A DNA stretch of 51,479 nucleotides from an uncultured Butyricicoccus sp. (GCA_944384655.1 CALWUF010000038.1:1-51479), one strand, 5' to 3'; positions 7,412-17,289 are shown, counted from the first letter of the stretch. Notes: generated from the letters alone by a model not told the origin. A program made the numbers and translations.

Positions 7412-9166
7412 ATGATAAAAACACTTACACGGAGCCTGCGTGAGCACAAAAAAGGCTCATTACTCACCATTTTGCTATCGATTTTTGAAGTCGTTTTCGA
7501 GATTGTCATTCCGCTCTGTATGGCAAATCTCATTGATTTCGGCATCGATATGGGCAATATGGGTGTCGTATGGAAGTATGGCATTGCACTCTTCATTTTG
7601 GCTATCTTCCAGCTCATCACCGGCATGCTTGCCGCGCATATCGCCGCGCATACTTCTGTCGGTTTTTCAGCAAACCTTCGGCAGGATATGTACGACAACG
7701 TACAAACGTTTGCCTTTTCCAACATTGATAAATTCTCAACTGCTTCAATTGTAACCCGACTCACGACTGACGTCACCAACATTCAGAACGCTTATCAAAT
7801 GTTGCTCCGCATGGCAGTGCGTGCGCCGTTCATGATGCTGTTTTCCATGATTGTATCGTTCCGCATCAATCGCCAGATTTCGCTTGTTTTCCTGATTACT
7901 ATCCCGATTCTTGCGATTCTTCTTCTTCTGATTATCAAACGGGTTAACCCCATTTTCAAGAAGGTATTCCACACCTATGACAATCTGAACAATGTGGTGC
8001 AAGAAAATGTGCGCGGTATCCGTGTGGTGAAGTCGTTTAATCAGGAAGATTACGAAATCAAAAAGTTTAATGGCATTTCTCAGAGCATTTTTGAAGATTT
8101 TGCAAAAGGTGAACGGTTGCTTGCCTACAACTCGCCGCTCATGCAGTTCTTTATGTATGCCTGCATGATTCTCATTTCCTGGATCGGCGCAAAGGCCATT
8201 GTCGCAAGCGGAAACAATGCGGCGCTCGGTCTGACTACCGGTGATTTGACGGCGTTGATTACGTATGCCATGCAAATTCTGATGAGCCTCATGATGTTGT
8301 CCATGGTTTTTGCGATGATTACCATTGCGATCTCTTCTGCCAGACGTATTGCAGAAATTCTGGATGAAACAACGGATATTTCCAATCCGGAAAACCCTGT
8401 AACAGAAGTGACCGACGGCGCGATCGAGTTTACCGATGTGGATTTTGCCTTTGCTTCTAAAGCGGGTAAAAAAGTATTGGATCACGTCAATCTCTCGATT
8501 GCCTCCGGTGAAACGGTTGGCATCATCGGTGGTATCGGTTCTTCAAAATCAAGTCTTGTACAGCTCATCCCTCGACTTTATGATGTCACCGGCGGAACAC
8601 TCACACTGGGCGGTATCGATGTACGCAAATACGATCTGAATACCCTGCGCGATGCGGTTGCAATGGTACTGCAAAAGAATGAATTGTTTTCCGGTACAAT
8701 TAAGGAAAATCTGCGTTGGGGCAATGAAACTGCTACAGATGAAGAAATTGAACACGCTTGCCGTCTCGCCTGTGCAGATGAATTTATTCAAACTTTCCCG
8801 GACAAATATGACACGTATATTGAACAAGGCGGAGCCAATGTATCCGGCGGTCAGAAACAGCGTCTGTGTATTGCACGCGCTCTTCTGAAAAAGCCAAAAG
8901 TCCTGATTCTTGACGATTCTACCAGTGCAGTAGATACCAGAACAGACGCGGCAATTCAGAAATCGTTTGTAGAATATATCCCTGATACAACAAAAATTAT
9001 TATTGCGCAGCGCATCAGCTCAGTACAGCATGCCGATCAGATTATTGTATTGGATGCCGGAAAAATCGTGGCGGTTGGCAAACATGACGAATTGCTCGAT
9101 ACCTGTTCGATTTACCGAGAAGTTTATAATTCTCAGCAGAAGGGGGCTGATAAACATGATGAATAA
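7412..9166 (+). CDS. ABC exporter half-transporter with degenerate ATP site (BmrC/LmrC-like)
   Basis: The product is a 584-residue membrane protein with an N-terminal six-helix exporter domain (about 1-320) and a C-terminal nucleotide-binding domain. The Walker A loop is GGIGSSKSS (about 371-380), the signature VSGGQ (about 476), and Walker B ends LILDDS, with Asp in place of the catalytic Glu. The H-loop reads IIAQRIS, with Gln in place of His. These are the hallmarks of the inactive-site partner in heterodimeric multidrug exporters such as BmrCD and LmrCD. Length also matches BmrC. AGGAGG lies 6 nt from the start. It overlaps the partner gene by 11 bp and follows a MarR regulator, suggesting inducible efflux. 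Confidence 0.93.
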   Translation: MIKTLTRSLREHKKGSLLTILLSIFEVVFEIVIPLCMANLIDFGIDMGNMGVVWKYGIALFILAIFQLITGMLAAHIAAHTSVGFSANLRQDMYDNVQTFAFSNIDKFSTASIVTRLTTDVTNIQNAYQMLLRMAVRAPFMMLFSMIVSFRINRQISLVFLITIPILAILLLLIIKRVNPIFKKVFHTYDNLNNVVQENVRGIRVVKSFNQEDYEIKKFNGISQSIFEDFAKGERLLAYNSPLMQFFMYACMILISWIGAKAIVASGNNAALGLTTGDLTALITYAMQILMSLMMLSMVFAMITIAISSARRIAEILDETTDISNPENPVTEVTDGAIEFTDVDFAFASKAGKKVLDHVNLSIASGETVGIIGGIGSSKSSLVQLIPRLYDVTGGTLTLGGIDVRKYDLNTLRDAVAMVLQKNELFSGTIKENLRWGNETATDEEIEHACRLACADEFIQTFPDKYDTYIEQGGANVSGGQKQRLCIARALLKKPKVLILDDSTSAVDTRTDAAIQKSFVEYIPDTTKIIIAQRISSVQHADQIIVLDAGKIVAVGKHDELLDTCSIYREVYNSQQKGADKHDE

Positions 9167-11105
9167 CAAGACCCAATCAAGTAAAAAAACACCTGAGAAC
9201 GGCAAAACGGTCGCAGGGAGTCCTGAGAAAAAATTTTTGGTCAGCACACTCAGCAGGCTGTTTTCCTATATGAGCAGTCACAAAGTATCGCTTATTTGGG
9301 TTGTGATCTGCATCCTGCTCAGTGCGATTGCGAGCGCTGCATCCTCCCTGTTTATACAGATTCTCATTGATAACTATATCACTCCGCTGCTCGGCACAAA
9401 TGCGCCTGTATTCACAGGACTGATTCAAGCACTTATTATCATGGGTGTTGTGTATCTCATCGGTGTAATTACGACCCTGATCTACAACCGTATTATGGTA
9501 ACAATTGCACAGAGCACGCTGAAAAGTATCCGCGACGATATGTTCGCTAAAATGCAGCGTCTGCCAATCCGGTATTTTGACACACATACCCATGGCGATA
9601 CCATGAGTCTGTATACCAACGACACCGACACGCTTCGTCAGATGATTGCACAATCCATGTCCCAGCTCATTTCTTCAATATTTACCATTGTAGCGGTGTT
9701 CTTCTGCATGCTGTATATCAGTATATGGTTGACATTGGTTGTTGTAATCATGACATTCCTGATCTTACAACTTGTCAAGGCAATTACAAAAAAAATCGGA
9801 ATTTACTTCGTAATGCAGCAGGAAACCCTTGCAGATCTCGACGGTTATATCGAGGAAATGGTAAACGGTCAGAAGGTGATCAAAGTATTCTGTCATGAGG
9901 CGCAGACCATGACTGAATTCCGTGAGAAGAACAATGCCTGGGCAAAATGTGCTGCCAATGCCAACGGATATGCAAACAGCATTATGCCAATCATGAATGC
10001 ATTGGGGTATGTGCAATATATTATTATTGCAATACTCGGCGCTTATATGGCAATCGCAGGTATAACCAATCTGGGATTGACTGGAACCGGTTCATTGACA
10101 CTCGGCATGATCGCTTCTTTCCTGACGCTGTCGAAAAACTTCAATAATCCCATTTCCCAGATTTCCAACCAGTTTAATTCCATCATAACTGCTTTGGCAG
10201 GCGCATCCCGTATTTTCGCCTTTATGGACGAGGAAGAGGAAACCGATGACGGTTATGTCACGCTGGTCAATGCCAAAGAGGAAAACGGCGTACTCACGGA
10301 AACGCAGGAACACACGAGTATGTGGGCATGGAAACATCCGCACCATGATGGAACGCTGACCTATACCAAACTCGAAGGCCGTGTTGTTCTCGATCATGTA
10401 GATTTCGGCTATGTTCCCGAAAAAGAGGTATTGCACGATATCACGCTCTATGCTGAACCCGGTCAAAAAATTGCATTTGTCGGAGCGACCGGCGCTGGAA
10501 AAACAACCATTACCAATCTGATCAACCGATTTTATGACATTGCAGACGGCAAAATCCGATATGACGGCATCAACATCAATAAAATTAAAAAAGCTGATCT
10601 GCGCCGTTCACTCGGCGTGGTGTTGCAGGACGTCAACCTGTTTACCGGTACAGTTATGGAAAACCTGCGTTATGGCAATCCCAATGCGACCGATGAAGAA
10701 TGCATCTCCGCAGCAAAACTCGCCAATGCAGACAGCTTTATCCGAATGCTGCCGCAGGGCTATAACACTGTGCTGAAGGGGGATGGCAGTGGACTTTCAC
10801 AAGGACAGCGACAGCTCATTTCCATCGCCCGCGCCGCCGTATCGAATCCTCCTGTTATGATTCTGGATGAGGCGACATCATCCATCGATACTCGTACCGA
10901 AGCCCTCGTCCAGGACGGTATGGATAAGCTCATGAAGGGACGCACCGTGTTTGTCATTGCGCACCGTTTATCTACCGTTCAGAACTCTGATGTCATCATG
11001 GTTCTCGACCACGGGCGGATTATTGAGAGAGGTGATCATGACCGATTGATTGCAGAAAAAGGCACATATTATCAGCTATATACCGGTGCTTTTGAGTTGG
11101 AATAA
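9156..11105 (+). CDS. ABC exporter half-transporter with canonical ATP site (BmrD/LmrD-like)
   Basis: The product is a 649-residue partner of the upstream exporter protein. It has a polar N-terminal extension of about 25 residues, a six-helix membrane domain and a nucleotide-binding domain. An insertion before that domain (around 365-415) is typical of the larger subunit. Walker A is GATGAGKTT (about 442-450), the signature LSQGQ, Walker [10 protein letters not shown] with catalytic Glu, and the H-loop VIAHRLS with His, so this subunit supplies the intact catalytic residues. The ATG at 9156 follows AGAAGGGGG and overlaps the upstream gene by 11 bp, indicating coupled translation and a heterodimer. 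Substrates are probably hydrophobic drugs. Confidence 0.93.
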   Translation: MMNNKTQSSKKTPENGKTVAGSPEKKFLVSTLSRLFSYMSSHKVSLIWVVICILLSAIASAASSLFIQILIDNYITPLLGTNAPVFTGLIQALIIMGVVYLIGVITTLIYNRIMVTIAQSTLKSIRDDMFAKMQRLPIRYFDTHTHGDTMSLYTNDTDTLRQMIAQSMSQLISSIFTIVAVFFCMLYISIWLTLVVVIMTFLILQLVKAITKKIGIYFVMQQETLADLDGYIEEMVNGQKVIKVFCHEAQTMTEFREKNNAWAKCAANANGYANSIMPIMNALGYVQYIIIAILGAYMAIAGITNLGLTGTGSLTLGMIASFLTLSKNFNNPISQISNQFNSIITALAGASRIFAFMDEEEETDDGYVTLVNAKEENGVLTETQEHTSMWAWKHPHHDGTLTYTKLEGRVVLDHVDFGYVPEKEVLHDITLYAEPGQKIAFVGATGAGKTTITNLINRFYDIADGKIRYDGININKIKKADLRRSLGVVLQDVNLFTGTVMENLRYGNPNATDEECISAAKLANADSFIRMLPQGYNTVLKGDGSGLSQGQRQLISIARAAVSNPPVMILDEATSSIDTRTEALVQDGMDKLMKGRTVFVIAHRLSTVQNSDVIMVLDHGRIIERGDHDRLIAEKGTYYQLYTGAFELE

Positions 11106-11120
11106 GCATTGCTATAAATA

Positions 11121-11165
11121 AACAGGCTGCCGCCCGGCTGTGTTTGAGCCGGGCGGCAGTCTGTT
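11121..11165. terminator. Hairpin terminator between convergent genes
   Basis: AACAGGCTGCCGCCCGGCT pairs with AGCCGGGCGGCAGTCTGTT around a 7-nt loop. The minus-strand side continues into a T-rich TTTATTTATA, and the plus side is less T-rich. It ends the sugar-binding gene and probably the exporter operon too. Confidence 0.8.
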
Positions 11166-11189
11166 ATATGGGTTTCACGGACATGGGGA

Positions 11190-12221
11190 TTACATGTAAT
11201 CTGCTACATTGTCCTTCGTTACCGGTTCAAATGGAATCCAGACAATAGAATCGCTGTACGATTCACCGCTCTCATCCTTGACAAACTGTGTGCCTTCATT
11301 TGCCGGTTTACCGTTAATCAGATTGATGGCGGCTTCCACAGCACCAACACCCTGACCTTCCGGATTCTGGAATACAGTCATCAACATCTTACCCTCCTGA
11401 ACCATCTGTGCACCGTCCTTTGTGCAGTCAACACCGACGATCGGAACGGTAGATGGATCAATCCCTGCTGCTTCGCAAGCTTCTACCGCGCCGCAGGCCA
11501 TCGAGTCATTGTTAGAAATGATACAGTCAAATTCTTGCCCTGAGGTCAAAACCGGGCTGATCTTATCGATCGCCTTTGCACGGTCATATTCAGCAGCCAA
11601 TTCAACGACCGGTGTTGCAGTGATACCATTTTCCTTGAGACCATCCAAAACACCGGCACAGCGCCTGATTTGAGAAACCTGTCCAAGTGTACCCTGAAGC
11701 AGGACATATTTGATCTCTGTCTTACCCTGCGCTTTAAAATACTCGGCTAACACTTCTGCCTGGTATTTTCCTGCGTCGAGTTCATTTGAACCGACAAATG
11801 CAACATTTTCTGCATCCAATACATGATAGTCTGACGGACCACGGTTGACGAATACCAACGGCATGTCACCGGCTGCATCTACCACAGACTGTGCTGCATC
11901 GGAGTCAACTGGATTGACAATGCAAGCAACATCTCCACCATTTCTTGCCGTTTCAACGAACTGGATCTGTTTCTGTGCATCGTTGATGGCATCCTGCGCA
12001 ACGATTTTATACCCTCTCTCCTCTCCTGCCTTGGTAGCAGCCGCTTCGAGTGTGGACAAAAAGTCATCACGCTGTGCCATAATCAAGGTCATATTGCCCT
12101 TGCTTCCTGAACCGCCATCTGATGCCGCAGAGCCATTGTCTGAGCTATTTCCACAGCCCGACAAACATCCTACCATCATAACACCTGCTGCAAACAGCGC
12201 GAGAAATCGTTTGTATTTCAT
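11190..12221 (-). CDS. Sugar-binding lipoprotein of an ABC importer (RbsB/type-1 periplasmic-binding fold)
   Basis: The product is a 343-residue extracellular solute-binding lipoprotein. A signal peptide runs to the lipobox LSGC (Cys about residue 23), followed by a Ser/Gly/Asn-rich linker and a ribose-binding-like fold (MTLIMAQRDDFLS, QDAINDAQKQIQFVE, ISNNDSMACGAVEA, PIVGVDCTKDGAQM). These belong to the family binding ribose, galactose, inositol or similar sugars. The ATG at 12221 has GGAGGG 7 nt upstream. No permease or ATPase gene is next to it, so it is an orphan receptor that must use a transporter encoded elsewhere. It has its own strong promoter with a large palindrome at the start site. 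It lies downstream of the sugar dehydrogenase/isomerase genes. Confidence 0.88.
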   Translation of the reverse strand: MKYKRFLALFAAGVMMVGCLSGCGNSSDNGSAASDGGSGSKGNMTLIMAQRDDFLSTLEAAATKAGEERGYKIVAQDAINDAQKQIQFVETARNGGDVACIVNPVDSDAAQSVVDAAGDMPLVFVNRGPSDYHVLDAENVAFVGSNELDAGKYQAEVLAEYFKAQGKTEIKYVLLQGTLGQVSQIRRCAGVLDGLKENGITATPVVELAAEYDRAKAIDKISPVLTSGQEFDCIISNNDSMACGAVEACEAAGIDPSTVPIVGVDCTKDGAQMVQEGKMLMTVFQNPEGQGVGAVEAAINLINGKPANEGTQFVKDESGESYSDSIVWIPFEPVTKDNVADYM

Positions 12222-12278
12222 CTGTATTCCCTCCATCTGCATTTCAACAATTTTTGTTATAAATAAGAACAATATTTT

Positions 12279-12314
12279 GAATACAATGCAGCCTCCCACC
12301 GCTGCATTGTATTC
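12279..12314. promoter_or_regulatory. 14-bp-arm palindrome at the start site of the sugar-binding gene
   Basis: GAATACAATGCAGC and GCTGCATTGTATTC are perfectly complementary with an 8-nt spacer. The element begins 2 bp downstream of the -10 box, so it covers the predicted transcription start. It could be a repressor operator or a 5' mRNA stem-loop. No T-run follows, so it is not a simple terminator. Confidence 0.6.
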
Positions 12315-12315
12315 G

Positions 12316-12344
12316 ATCATAATTCGGGCGAAAAAAGGTGTCAA
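12316..12344 (-). promoter_or_regulatory. Promoter of the sugar-binding lipoprotein gene
   Basis: Minus-strand TTGACA and TATGAT are 17 bp apart, about 95 bp upstream of the start codon. This shows the gene can be transcribed separately from the upstream isomerase genes. Confidence 0.75.
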
Positions 12345-12458
12345 GCACAACTTTCTTTTCGCAATGACGAATAAAAGAAAAAGAGTAAAAAAGAAACTGA
12401 AAAGGATGTATACTATATGCCATATGTGGGCAAATAGCCAAAAGAATATAATTTATCT

Positions 12459-12498
12459 CTCCCCCTGCCCGGCAGGTTTATGCGCGAGGCAGGAGGAG
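12459..12498 (-). terminator. Possible terminator of the dehydrogenase/isomerase operon
   Basis: On the minus strand CTCCTCCTGCC can pair with GGCAGGGGGAG 18 nt after the stop of the isomerase-like gene, with one G-T pair. The sequence after it is A/T-rich but has no clear T-run. Confidence 0.4.
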
Positions 12499-12515
12499 GA
12501 AGCAATCATGTGTGA

Positions 12516-13451
12516 TCAGCGCGCGAAGAATCCATAAGATTCCGGCTCTGGCTCTGTAATGCTCGGTACATCTACCAAATTGTCCTGAATCATCTTCAGC
12601 GTATATGCGCCATCCTCAATGGCTCTCTCCGGGAAGCCCAGTGGATTGAAGGTTGCAATGGTATCATCCTTCTCATTGAAGCCCATCTCGCGCAGCGTCT
12701 TGAAAATACGATCGAAATCGACATCGCCTTCACCCAGATGACCGATATGCGCATGACAACGAGCTGTGCCATTTGCATACAGCGGCGCCGGATTGACATT
12801 GTAACGGAACAACTTGGTATAATCGTACGTATCTGCAAACAGCACATGCTTCAAATGCTTGCGAGTATACTTGAGATTCTTCTCAATGTTGCCCTTACCA
12901 CCGTCATAATGGAATGTGTGCGGGATGGAATACAGGTATGCAAGCGCCGGGCTGTCATAGTAACGGATGATATCATATGCATCGTTGTTGTGTTCATAGA
13001 AATCATCCGGATGTGCCTGAACGTCCAGACGCATACCTTTGCTTTCCAGAATCGGTACCAGTACATCCAAAGAACGCATCAGTTTTGCTTCACGCAGTTC
13101 CGGATTGTCCCGACCAGGACCAAGCTCTGTGTTGAATACCTTGACGTCCATGATCTCCGCAATTTCAATCATGCGCTTCCAGCAGTCAATGGCATATTCG
13201 CGGACAAATTCATCCGGATCGGCCCATCGGAAGCCCGTGGTCAGAGACGCAATTTTTAAGCCTGCATCAGCAATTGCTTTCTTGTGCCACTTGACTTCAT
13301 CATTTGTTGCCTTGGGGCGCTTCCAGAACCCCGGAAAATCTGCATTATACGGATTGATGTACTCATATCCAGCTCTCGCTATGGTGTCATACTGTTCCTC
13401 ATAGGTCATTCCGGTTTCCCAAAACGCGCTTCCATCAAATGCGATTTTCAT
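12516..13451 (-). CDS. Sugar phosphate isomerase/epimerase-like TIM-barrel protein
   Basis: The product is a 311-residue cytosolic protein of the xylose-isomerase-like TIM-barrel superfamily (AP endonuclease 2 fold), which includes epimerases, dehydratases and keto-sugar lyases. Visible blocks are MKIAFDGSAFWETGMTY, VKVFNTELGPGRDNPE, RLDVQAHPDDF, FADTYDY and CHAHIGHLGEGDVDF. These place acidic and His residues at strand ends, as expected for a metal site, but they deviate from classic E-D-H-E spacing. AGGAGG precedes the ATG by 7 nt. It is third in an operon after a Gfo/Idh dehydrogenase and a second TIM-barrel protein. The reaction is unknown; sugar or polyol processing through a keto intermediate is inferred from context. 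Confidence 0.85.
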   Translation of the reverse strand: MKIAFDGSAFWETGMTYEEQYDTIARAGYEYINPYNADFPGFWKRPKATNDEVKWHKKAIADAGLKIASLTTGFRWADPDEFVREYAIDCWKRMIEIAEIMDVKVFNTELGPGRDNPELREAKLMRSLDVLVPILESKGMRLDVQAHPDDFYEHNNDAYDIIRYYDSPALAYLYSIPHTFHYDGGKGNIEKNLKYTRKHLKHVLFADTYDYTKLFRYNVNPAPLYANGTARCHAHIGHLGEGDVDFDRIFKTLREMGFNEKDDTIATFNPLGFPERAIEDGAYTLKMIQDNLVDVPSITEPEPESYGFFAR

Positions 13452-13514
13452 GATTTTTCCTCCTTAAATTACAATTTATGTCACATGTTTTGTATGATTT
13501 GCAGCCGATCCATC

Positions 13515-14513
13515 TCAGGAAAGCATGGTTTCCTTCAGGAATTTTGCAGACTTCTGAATGGCAACCAGATTGTTTGGCATCGACGGGTCTTCGACCTCAA
13601 TGCAAACCGGACCATGATAATCGCCCATTGCCAGGGTTGCGAAGAATTCCTTCCACCACAGATGATCGTGACCGTAACCGACAGCAACATAATTCCAAAC
13701 GCGGTCAACTGCCGGACCATTGTATGCACCGAGTTCAAAGCATTCCAGACCCTTGATATGGTCATTCAAACGAGTATCCTTGCCATGTACATGATAGATT
13801 GCTTTCTCTTCACACAGCTTGCGTGCGATCATCATTGGATCGCCACCCATGAAGAACAGATGACTCGGATCGAGATTCAGACCGATGATATCGCCGACAG
13901 CATTTCTCAGATGCATCAATGTGCTCACATTGAATACCATATTCATCGGGTGATTTTCCAATGCAATGGTCTTAACACCGCATTCCTTTGCCAGATCGGC
14001 AGCCTTGCTCCAGAAGTTAATTGTCACATCCCATTGATAGTTCAATACATCCATCATTTCGGGCGGATAGGTATGCAGTACCCAGTTCAGCGCTGTATCG
14101 TCGGGGCTGCCTGCCGGAAGACCGGACTGCGAAACGATGTGCTCGACACCCAGCAATTCTGCCAGACGGAATGTGTTCATAACATCAGGCGCATGACTTG
14201 CCCAACGTTCGCCTGGACCGATTGCATTTGCAGAACAGTTCAATGCGGCAATTTTGAGACCACGGCTCTCAATGGCATGTAAGTATTCCTTACGCGCCTC
14301 GGCGCTGTGCAGCAGTTTTTCCATATCCAGATGCGGTGCGCAGGAATAGCCGCCAGTACCAAGCTCCAGAACTTCAATGCCCATTTCACAGGCAACGTCA
14401 AGCACCTGTTCAAACGGCATATCCGGCAAACCATCCGTAAACAAGCCGAGTTTCATCGGATTCGGGTTGAACGATGCAACCGGCATATCAAAATCTTTTG
14501 GATTGATGCTCAT
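13515..14513 (-). CDS. Sugar phosphate isomerase/epimerase-like TIM-barrel protein (metal-dependent)
   Basis: This 332-residue xylose-isomerase-like TIM-barrel protein has a readable metal site: Glu in TIALENHPM, Asp/His in LNLDPSHLF, His in IYHVHGKDTR and Glu in VCIEVEDPS. The N-terminus MKLGLFTDGLPDMPFEQVLD is typical of this group. AAGGAG lies 7-8 nt from the ATG. The gene is second in the operon, between the Gfo/Idh dehydrogenase and another TIM-barrel protein. The combination recalls systems in which a dehydrogenase oxidises a sugar and a TIM-barrel enzyme then isomerises it or cleaves a glycosidic bond, as in DgpA/DgpC-type C-glycoside cleavage. That link is inference only. Confidence 0.87.
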   Translation of the reverse strand: MSINPKDFDMPVASFNPNPMKLGLFTDGLPDMPFEQVLDVACEMGIEVLELGTGGYSCAPHLDMEKLLHSAEARKEYLHAIESRGLKIAALNCSANAIGPGERWASHAPDVMNTFRLAELLGVEHIVSQSGLPAGSPDDTALNWVLHTYPPEMMDVLNYQWDVTINFWSKAADLAKECGVKTIALENHPMNMVFNVSTLMHLRNAVGDIIGLNLDPSHLFFMGGDPMMIARKLCEEKAIYHVHGKDTRLNDHIKGLECFELGAYNGPAVDRVWNYVAVGYGHDHLWWKEFFATLAMGDYHGPVCIEVEDPSMPNNLVAIQKSAKFLKETMLS

Positions 14514-14583
14514 AATAACTCTCCTTCTTTATTTGTGCCCCTCTGTCAACGCCTACAATACTGACAGAGAGAATTTATATTTG

Positions 14584-15741
14584 TTAAAACTCAATCCATG
14601 TGCCGCCTTGATCGCCAGACTGTGCACATTTCTCGACCCACTTGACGCCCAGAACACCTGCATGAATATCCGGATACCAGAAATCAACCTCTTCACCTTT
14701 TTCATTCTTATCAATGGCCTTGGCGAAACGGGTATACAGATTGCTCCAGGATTCAAACAGACCTTCTGGATGTCCGCCGCCGATACGATCATCTGCAACT
14801 GCTTCCGGATACAAATACCCTGCGCCGCGCTGCATGACGCTCTGCGGTTTACCCTGTACTTCATAAGCCAACTGATTCGGATGCTCGACATCCCATGCAA
14901 TAGAAGCTTTTTCGCCGACAATGCGGAAGCGTGCGCCAAATTCAGAACCGGCATTGACACAGCTCGACCAGATATATCCGACTGCGCCGTTATCATATTC
15001 CATAATTGTCATCGCATTGTCTTCCAATTGGCGACCTTCTACGAATGACTGCTTGGAGCACATCAAGCGTTTGATGTTCATATCTGGCATCATCGCCTCA
15101 GACAGGTAAACCATATGTGTGCCCACATCACCGAGGACATAAGCCGGACCTGCCTTTTTCGGATCGACGCGCCATGCAGTGGAACCGGACTTCTTTTCAA
15201 CCGCTACATTGTGTGCACCATGTGCAAACTGCATATTGATGATACGAATTTTTCCGAGATCACCGCGTGCAATCATCTGACGTGCCTGTTCGATCATCTG
15301 ATGACCACAATAGCCGTAAGAGATGAACATAACCTTGCCGGACTTTTTCACCAGAGCTTCCAATTCTTCCGCCTCTTCAGTGGTAAAGCACAGCGGTTTT
15401 TCGCAGTATACATGCAAACCAGCTTCCAGTGCAGCTTTTGCGATTTCAAAATGTGTAAAATTCGGTGTTGCAATGGAAACCGCCTGAACACCATCCGCAC
15501 GCTTTGCTTCTTCTGCGATCAAGGTTTTATAGTCCGGATAACACCGCTCCGGATCGACATGGCATTGAATACCAAAATCCTTACCGCGTTCCGGATCAAC
15601 ATCAAATGCGCCTGCAACCAGTTCAAAATTTGCATCGCGCAATGCTGCGGAACGATGGATATAACCGATCTGGCTTCCTCTGCCGCCGCCAATCATTGCC
15701 CAACGAATCGGCTGATCGACAATTTTTTCACCGTTAATCAT
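14584..15741 (-). CDS. Gfo/Idh/MocA-family NAD(P)-dependent oxidoreductase
   Basis: The product is a 385-residue cytosolic sugar or cyclitol dehydrogenase. An N-terminal Rossmann fold (WAMIGGGRGSQIG near residues 15-25) is followed by the family motif EKPLCFT containing the catalytic Lys. A C-terminal alpha/beta substrate domain follows (VLGDVGTHMVYL with the usual GxH, and GGGHPEGLFESW). The ATG at 15741 is chosen because AAGGAG lies about 9 nt upstream; it omits nine residues of the longer frame. It is the first gene of an operon with two TIM-barrel proteins and follows a promoter bearing a 40-bp element also found before an AraC gene. Likely substrates are glycosides or inositol-like compounds. 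Confidence 0.9.
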   Translation of the reverse strand: MINGEKIVDQPIRWAMIGGGRGSQIGYIHRSAALRDANFELVAGAFDVDPERGKDFGIQCHVDPERCYPDYKTLIAEEAKRADGVQAVSIATPNFTHFEIAKAALEAGLHVYCEKPLCFTTEEAEELEALVKKSGKVMFISYGYCGHQMIEQARQMIARGDLGKIRIINMQFAHGAHNVAVEKKSGSTAWRVDPKKAGPAYVLGDVGTHMVYLSEAMMPDMNIKRLMCSKQSFVEGRQLEDNAMTIMEYDNGAVGYIWSSCVNAGSEFGARFRIVGEKASIAWDVEHPNQLAYEVQGKPQSVMQRGAGYLYPEAVADDRIGGGHPEGLFESWSNLYTRFAKAIDKNEKGEEVDFWYPDIHAGVLGVKWVEKCAQSGDQGGTWIEF

Positions 15742-15822
15742 AATACAATCTCCTTCTCTACTTTTCACAATTCAATGGATTGGATTTTGTTGTTGAGGTT
15801 TTTGTTTTCCTTTGTTGAGTCT

Positions 15823-15889
15823 ATTATATTCAGAATATCCTGCGACATCGAGAACAGAAAAATTCAAATTTAGCACAAAATAACGATAT
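15823..15889 (-). promoter_or_regulatory. Dehydrogenase-operon promoter with AraC-type activator element
   Basis: A minus-strand TATAAT (15823-15828) has no good -35 box. Directly upstream, 15850-15889 matches 17371-17410 in 29 of 40 positions, including the blocks GAGAACA and TTAGCACA and the terminal GATAT. A poor -35 with an upstream shared element suggests activation by one or both of the nearby AraC proteins. Confidence 0.55.
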
Positions 15890-16060
15890 GTGTTTCTTTC
15901 GTCAATCTGCTGTCATTTCCCCAAAATATTTGTGCACATCGCCATAGCTTACATATTTTATCGCGTGTTTATATGCATATTATACAATTTTCATTTTAAT
16001 ATCTATAAATGTAGCACGAATTTCATTTCAAGATTCCAACTATTAACCACAATCATACAG

Positions 16061-16098
16061 AAAGCTGCCATCAGAGTGGAGAACCTGATGGCAGCTTT
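16061..16098. terminator. Strong orphan hairpin in the 606-bp gene-free stretch
   Basis: AAAGCTGCCATCAG and CTGATGGCAGCTTT are perfect 14-bp arms around a 10-nt loop. It lies 250 bp past the stop of the AraC gene (minus strand), and may be its terminator or the end of an unseen short transcript. The rest of 15742-16347 holds the operon promoter and nothing else I can support. Confidence 0.5.
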
Positions 16099-16347
16099 CA
16101 TGTTTTGGCAGAGAGGGAGAGAGTAATCTCTGCCTATATGGAGAGTTGTAATGATGTAAGCATAAATGATATTTCAATGCCAAATGGCGAGAAGAACTGA
16201 TAGATGCCGACAGCGAGACAAATACCAATGATTGCAACGATTTTCAAATACAATTGAACTCATATTCGTCACTCACTCCTGTTCATTCGTACCTGCTCGC
16301 TGTTCCGCCGACGTGTTTTGCTTCCCAGCAATTTTCGTCGGATGCAT

Positions 16348-17289
16348 TCACATCTTGCTGGGCGCGCAGCCCATGATTTTTTTGAACAGCCGCGAAAAAT
16401 AGTTGAGATCATAAATACCGACGCGTTCCGCCGCCTCCCGAATGGGCATATCGTCTTTCTGTATGTACTCGCAGGCGCGCACAATACGCAAACGGTTGAC
16501 ATAAGTAATCGGGGAAAACCCTGTGATGTCCTTGAATATCTTTCGGAAATAATTAGGACTGAATGAATATTGCCGCGCGATTTCATTGAAATCGAACGTT
16601 TCATCCAGATGCTCTTCAATCAGCATCAATACATCTGCAATTGCCTTTTGATTTGACTTTGAGCACACCGTATATATCTGATTTTGCCGCCCCATGGCCT
16701 TGGTCAGCTCCAATAAAAAAAGTTCCAGATATCTCTGTTTCATCAGCAGGCTGATTTTTTCCGGGAATTCCTGTGCATCAACGCCATGTTGCAAAACTGA
16801 CTTGACAAACGGAATTTCCACCGGATTCAGATGCACAACACCCTGTTTGCTACTGTTCAGCTCATAGCCAATGCGCAGCTGCCCATGGTGGTAGAATGTT
16901 TCCCGTTCTGTCAATAAGGTATTTTCATTGTGCAGATCTTCATCTTTCACACAACCTGAATCTTCTGCAAATGTCTCATATTCGCGCAAAGCCTGAACCA
17001 CTCGTTCATCCAGGGAGTCCAGCAGGAATTGACAATTGTAAATCAATGTCTGCCCACTCAAGGAAAATCCATGTGCGCGGTGCGCCGCGACAATCACAAC
17101 GTCACCCTGTATCAATAATGTTTCTGTGCTGTTGTACATATGTCGGCATGAACCCTGTCCGACGAATAAAAGCTCATAATATTCATGCCGATGCATATCG
17201 ACAGAACGAGAGTCTGTCCAGCGTTCGAACGAAATGTTTGAGCCGTCTCTGGAATACATGTCGAAATACGGATATACACTTCTATCCAT
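16348..17289 (-). CDS. AraC-family transcriptional regulator (paralogue 1)
   Basis: This 313-residue regulator has an N-terminal cupin-type sensor domain (about 20-160; blocks FDMYSRDGSNISFERWTD, MHRHEYYELLFVGQGSC) and a C-terminal double helix-turn-helix (about 215-313; FDFNEIARQYSFSPNYFRKIFKDITG and the AraC signature ending YFSRLFKKIMG). The ATG at 17289 is chosen because it aligns with the paralogue start and has GGAGAG before it. Its promoter carries the element shared with the dehydrogenase operon. It lies between that operon and a second, clearly homologous AraC gene, and probably senses the sugar handled by the operon. Confidence 0.9.
   Translation of the reverse strand: MDRSVYPYFDMYSRDGSNISFERWTDSRSVDMHRHEYYELLFVGQGSCRHMYNSTETLLIQGDVVIVAAHRAHGFSLSGQTLIYNCQFLLDSLDERVVQALREYETFAEDSGCVKDEDLHNENTLLTERETFYHHGQLRIGYELNSSKQGVVHLNPVEIPFVKSVLQHGVDAQEFPEKISLLMKQRYLELFLLELTKAMGRQNQIYTVCSKSNQKAIADVLMLIEEHLDETFDFNEIARQYSFSPNYFRKIFKDITGFSPITYVNRLRIVRACEYIQKDDMPIREAAERVGIYDLNYFSRLFKKIMGCAPSKM

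Noticed and set aside
12459..12498. Reading the GC-rich hairpin as an attenuator for the sugar-receptor gene
   Set aside because: The receptor gene has its own strong promoter downstream of this hairpin, so a simple end-of-operon terminator is more likely.
16140..16268. Minus-strand stretch reading LYLKIVAIIGICLAVGIYQF, like a small membrane peptide
   Set aside because: A stop codon lies just upstream, the only start would be TTG without a ribosome binding site, and nothing else supports translation. It may be a gene remnant.
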